A DNA stretch of 7,313 bases. It comes from Anaerolinea thermophila. GTDB lineage: Bacteria; Chloroflexota; Anaerolineae; Anaerolineales; DRKV01. The translations under genes and the position numbers were made by a program. How positions within the stretch are numbered: position 1 is the stretch's first letter; every line of letters begins with the position of its first letter. The stretch is from contig DYKW01000092.1 of assembly GCA_020722405.1 (NCBI GenBank), positions 1 through 7,313 on the forward strand, read 5' to 3'. The notes beneath the pieces were generated by a model. It ran no database searches, was not told where the DNA came from, and worked only from the letters and a program-made list of their open reading frames with translations. This document shows positions 5,024 through 7,313 of this stretch, piece by piece.

Positions 5024-5029
5024 TATTTA
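5024..5029 (+). promoter_or_regulatory. possible -10 element for a leaderless recX transcript
   Basis: TATTTA lies seven bases before the recX ATG at 5037, so a start from it would fall at or next to the ATG and give a leaderless mRNA. This would explain the absence of a Shine-Dalgarno in front of recX. No good -35 hexamer stands at 16-18 bp, so the call is weak. Confidence 0.25.
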
Positions 5030-5036
5030 CAGACAC

Positions 5037-5699
5037 ATGAAAATTACTGCTCTCCGCCTCCAAAAGCGCAACCCCAACCGCGTCAATGTCTACCTGGATG
5101 GTGAATTCGCCTTCGGGTTAAGTCGCATCGTAGCGGCCTGGCTGCGTGTGGGGGACGAATTGAGCACCGAAAAAATTGCGGCATTGCAAGCCAAAGACAG
5201 CATTGAAATCGCCTATCAACGCGCATTGCGGTTGTTGGAAAGCCGGCCCCATACTCGGCAGGAAATCATCCAAAACCTTGAAAAGCACCAAACACCACAG
5301 GAAAATATCGAGGCTGTTTTAGAACGTCTGGAGCGTAGCGGGCTGCTGAATGATGCCACCTTTGCCCGCATGTGGGTAGAAAACCGCTCCGACTTTCGGC
5401 CACGCGGCATTGCCCTACTACGGCAGGAATTGCGACAACACGGCATCGGTGCAAAAATTATCGAAGAAACGCTGGCCGATGTCAAGCCACACGAAGAAGA
5501 ACTGGCCTATCGCGCCGGACAACAACGGCTGACACGCTATGCCAATCTTCCTTGGCCAGCATTCCGCCGTAACCTTGGCGCATATCTGATGCGCCGAGGT
5601 TTCCCCTATCCTATCGTAAAGGATGCAGTACAACGTTTGTGGAACGATATTCCCCATCCCATTGAAAATGACCCGCTTGACGAGGACACCCTACCATGA
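5037..5699 (+). CDS. recX: regulatory protein RecX
   Basis: A 220-aa cytosolic protein of the RecX family, which binds RecA filaments and modulates recombination and the SOS response. The N-terminal beta segment ITALRLQKRNPNRVNVYLDG resembles other long RecX proteins. Three helical repeats follow: AYQRALRLLESRPHTRQEI (59-77), the LERLERSGLLNDATFARMW core (95-113) with RPRGIALLRQELRQHGI (121-137), and RRNLGAYLMRRGFPYPIV (177-194). I chose the ATG at 5037 because homology begins there; an in-frame GTG at 4986 adds 17 unrelated residues. Neither start has a clear Shine-Dalgarno. The stop overlaps the rny start as ATGA. RecA itself is not in the window, although recA, recX and rny are often close together in genomes (from memory). 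Acidic C-terminal tail NDPLDEDTLP. Confidence 0.93.
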   Translation: MKITALRLQKRNPNRVNVYLDGEFAFGLSRIVAAWLRVGDELSTEKIAALQAKDSIEIAYQRALRLLESRPHTRQEIIQNLEKHQTPQENIEAVLERLERSGLLNDATFARMWVENRSDFRPRGIALLRQELRQHGIGAKIIEETLADVKPHEEELAYRAGQQRLTRYANLPWPAFRRNLGAYLMRRGFPYPIVKDAVQRLWNDIPHPIENDPLDEDTLP

Positions 5700-7228
5700 A
5701 CCCCTTTATTACTACCCTACTGATTGCACTTTTATCTCTGGTCGCCGGAGCGGCCATTGGCTACTACCTCCGACAATACAAATCCCAGGAAGAATCAAAG
5801 CGTGAACAAAGCGAGGCCGGCGGTGTTTTACAAAAGGCAAAAGCCGAAGCCCACGCACTGCATATAAAAGCCCAAGAAGAAATCCTGGCAATGCGCGAGC
5901 AAGCGGAAAAAGAGATCGAGCGCCGCCGCGTAGAGCTGGAAAAATTCGATGAACGCTTACAACGTCGCCGCGATGAATTGGAAAACCGTGCTGAACGTCT
6001 GGAGCAGCAACTGGAAAACCTCAACCGTCGCCAAAGCAGCCTGGACAAGCGCTTAAACCAACTCAAAAAGGCCGAAGAAGCACAAGAAGAAGAACTACAG
6101 CGCATCGCTCAAATGACCGTTGATGAAGCCCGTCAGGTACTGTTAGAAAAAGTTGAGGGAGACGTGCGGGAAGATATGGCGCGCATCATCCGTCAAATAG
6201 AGACAGAAGCCCGCGATGAAGGCGAAAAACGGGCTCGTAAACTGATCGCAGAGGCCATTCAACGTGTGGCATCTGAGCACGTCAACGAAGTGACCACCAG
6301 TTCTGTGGAGTTACCTTCCGACGACATGAAAGGCCGCATCATCGGGCGCAATGGCCGCAACATCAAAGCCTTTGAGCAAGCCGCCGGCGTAGATGTCATT
6401 GTAGATGACACGCCGGAATCCGTCACAATTTCAAGTTTCGATCCGGTACGCCGCGAAGTTGCCCGCCGTGCGCTGGGAAAACTGGTACTAGATGGACGTA
6501 TCCACCCGGCCTACATCGAAAAAGTGTTAGACAAAGAAGAACAAGCCGTGGAAAAAATCATCGATGAAGCCGGTGAACAAGCCGCTTATGATGCCGGTAT
6601 TACCGGTCTGCATCCGGCCATCACCAAAATGATGGGGCGCCTGAAATTCCGCACCTCCTACGGGCAAAATCAACTCGACCACGCCGTAGAGACCGCAAAA
6701 CTGGCTACCATCATCGCATCGGAATTGGGCGCCAACGTGACGATCGCCAAAACAGCCGCCTTCCTACACGACATCGGCAAGGCTATGGATCACAACGTGG
6801 AAGGCACCCATGCCAGTATTGGTGCGGAGTTTATCAAACGCTACGGCGTTCACCCGCTCGTAGTCAACGCGGTTGCCTCGCATCACCATGAAACAGAACA
6901 ACAGTCGGTAGAAGCCGTGATTGTCGAAGCGGCCGATGCCATCTCCGGCGCACGCCCTGGCGCCCGCCGAGAAAGCCTGGAGCAGTACATCAAACGCGTA
7001 CGTGCCCTGGAAGAAGTGGCAAACGCCCACAAAGGGGTAGAGGAATGCTACGCCCTGCAGGCAGGTCGGGAAATTCGTATCTTCGTCCGTCCCGAGGAAG
7101 TGGATGATGCCGCTTCCACTATCCTGGCCCGCGAGATTGCCAAGGAAATCGAAGAGAAGATGCAATATCCCGGTCAAATTAAAGTGACCGTGATTCGCGA
7201 AACACGGGCCGTAGATTACGCCAAATAG
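5696..7228 (+). CDS. rny: ribonuclease Y
   Basis: A 510-aa membrane-anchored endoribonuclease that starts decay and processing of many mRNAs; normal family length of about 520 aa. Order: one N-terminal transmembrane helix (about 4-24), a long charged coiled coil (about 30-190, rich in Glu, Arg, Lys and Gln), a KH RNA-binding domain with the GRIIGRNGRN loop (213-222), then an HD catalytic domain with His329 in LDHAVETA, His358-Asp359 in FLHDIGKAMDH, His396-398 in ASHHHE and Asp414 in EAADAISGARPGARRE as probable metal and catalytic residues. The start ATG shares ATGA with the recX stop and has GAGGA nine bases upstream, so recX and rny are probably one translationally coupled unit. No terminator is evident in the 85 bp that follow. 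All key motifs are intact. Confidence 0.97.
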   Translation: MNPFITTLLIALLSLVAGAAIGYYLRQYKSQEESKREQSEAGGVLQKAKAEAHALHIKAQEEILAMREQAEKEIERRRVELEKFDERLQRRRDELENRAERLEQQLENLNRRQSSLDKRLNQLKKAEEAQEEELQRIAQMTVDEARQVLLEKVEGDVREDMARIIRQIETEARDEGEKRARKLIAEAIQRVASEHVNEVTTSSVELPSDDMKGRIIGRNGRNIKAFEQAAGVDVIVDDTPESVTISSFDPVRREVARRALGKLVLDGRIHPAYIEKVLDKEEQAVEKIIDEAGEQAAYDAGITGLHPAITKMMGRLKFRTSYGQNQLDHAVETAKLATIIASELGANVTIAKTAAFLHDIGKAMDHNVEGTHASIGAEFIKRYGVHPLVVNAVASHHHETEQQSVEAVIVEAADAISGARPGARRESLEQYIKRVRALEEVANAHKGVEECYALQAGREIRIFVRPEEVDDAASTILAREIAKEIEEKMQYPGQIKVTVIRETRAVDYAK

Positions 7229-7313
7229 CCCCAAAAACCCTTCTTGATGGAGCCTCTCAGGACTTGTCCAAAAACAACTCCGCACTTTTGCCAATCAATA
7301 CAGTGGCATGTAG

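Larger units (their letters stand above)
4146..5036. other. 891-bp non-coding gap between divergent malic enzyme and recX genes
   Basis: Open frames here (such as minus 4556-4984 and plus 4187-4489) have compositions unlike the real genes and no recognisable motifs or ribosome-binding sites. The gap instead holds an operator-like palindrome near the malic enzyme, a GC-only hairpin around 4380, an AT-rich palindrome at 4493-4510, a 6-3-6 dyad at 4523-4537, a repeat module near 4700 and several 6-8-bp-arm hairpins from 4555 to 4939. I found no tRNA, tmRNA, RNase P or SRP RNA signature. An unrecognised small RNA or a long recX leader is possible. Confidence 0.65.

Noticed and set aside
4986..5036. 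RecX start at GTG 4986
   Set aside because: The extra 17 residues do not resemble RecX, and no Shine-Dalgarno precedes the GTG.
7229..7313. Terminator or next gene after rny
   Set aside because: No convincing stem plus T-run and no start codon with a ribosome-binding site. The only inverted repeat seen, TGCCA/TGGCA near the end, has five-base arms.

Overview
The window is ordinary bacterial chromosome with five confidently identified protein genes and two sizeable non-coding stretches. Base composition looks balanced (about half GC by eye) and codon use looks even across the genes. RNase Y together with RecX, a malic enzyme fused to a phosphotransacetylase-like domain, a deglycation-type gene pair, and intergenic DNA filled with short degenerate 8-9 bp repeats suggest a Chloroflexota bacterium, perhaps Anaerolineae-like. 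That placement is an inference from gene content and repeat style; there is no marker gene here to prove it.

Left part, minus strand (1-1892): a low-molecular-weight protein-tyrosine-phosphatase-family gene (TTG start at 1521, strong Shine-Dalgarno) overlaps by 4 bp a fructosamine/ketosamine-3-kinase-family gene (170-1024). The two families are known partners in removing sugars from glycated proteins. Between this operon and the malic enzyme gene lies a 371-bp spacer made of several short tandem-repeat modules, and it also carries the malic enzyme terminator. The first 169 bp hold two similar dyads and a palindrome but no gene.

Middle, minus strand (1893-4145): an NADP-type malic enzyme of the long MaeB class (malic enzyme plus PTA-like C-terminal domain, 750 aa). 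It has a clear GGAGG ribosome-binding site, an 18-bp operator-like palindrome just upstream, and a perfect 13-bp-stem intrinsic terminator.

Middle gap (4146-5036): 891 bp without a credible protein gene. It separates the divergent malic enzyme and recX transcription units. It is rich in perfect inverted repeats, including an 18-bp AT-rich palindrome over a promoter-like TATAAA, and has internal direct repeats and another short repeat module. It may hold a long leader or an unidentified small RNA, but nothing matched an RNA family I can recognise.

Right part, plus strand (5037-7313): recX (RecA regulator) overlaps by 4 bp the rny gene for membrane-anchored RNase Y, so the two are probably co-translated. 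The last 85 bp show no gene or clear terminator. I do not see convincing evidence of a new biological system. The most rewarding places to look are the hairpin-rich gap before recX, the intergenic repeat modules and the phosphatase-kinase pair with an altered phosphatase signature.
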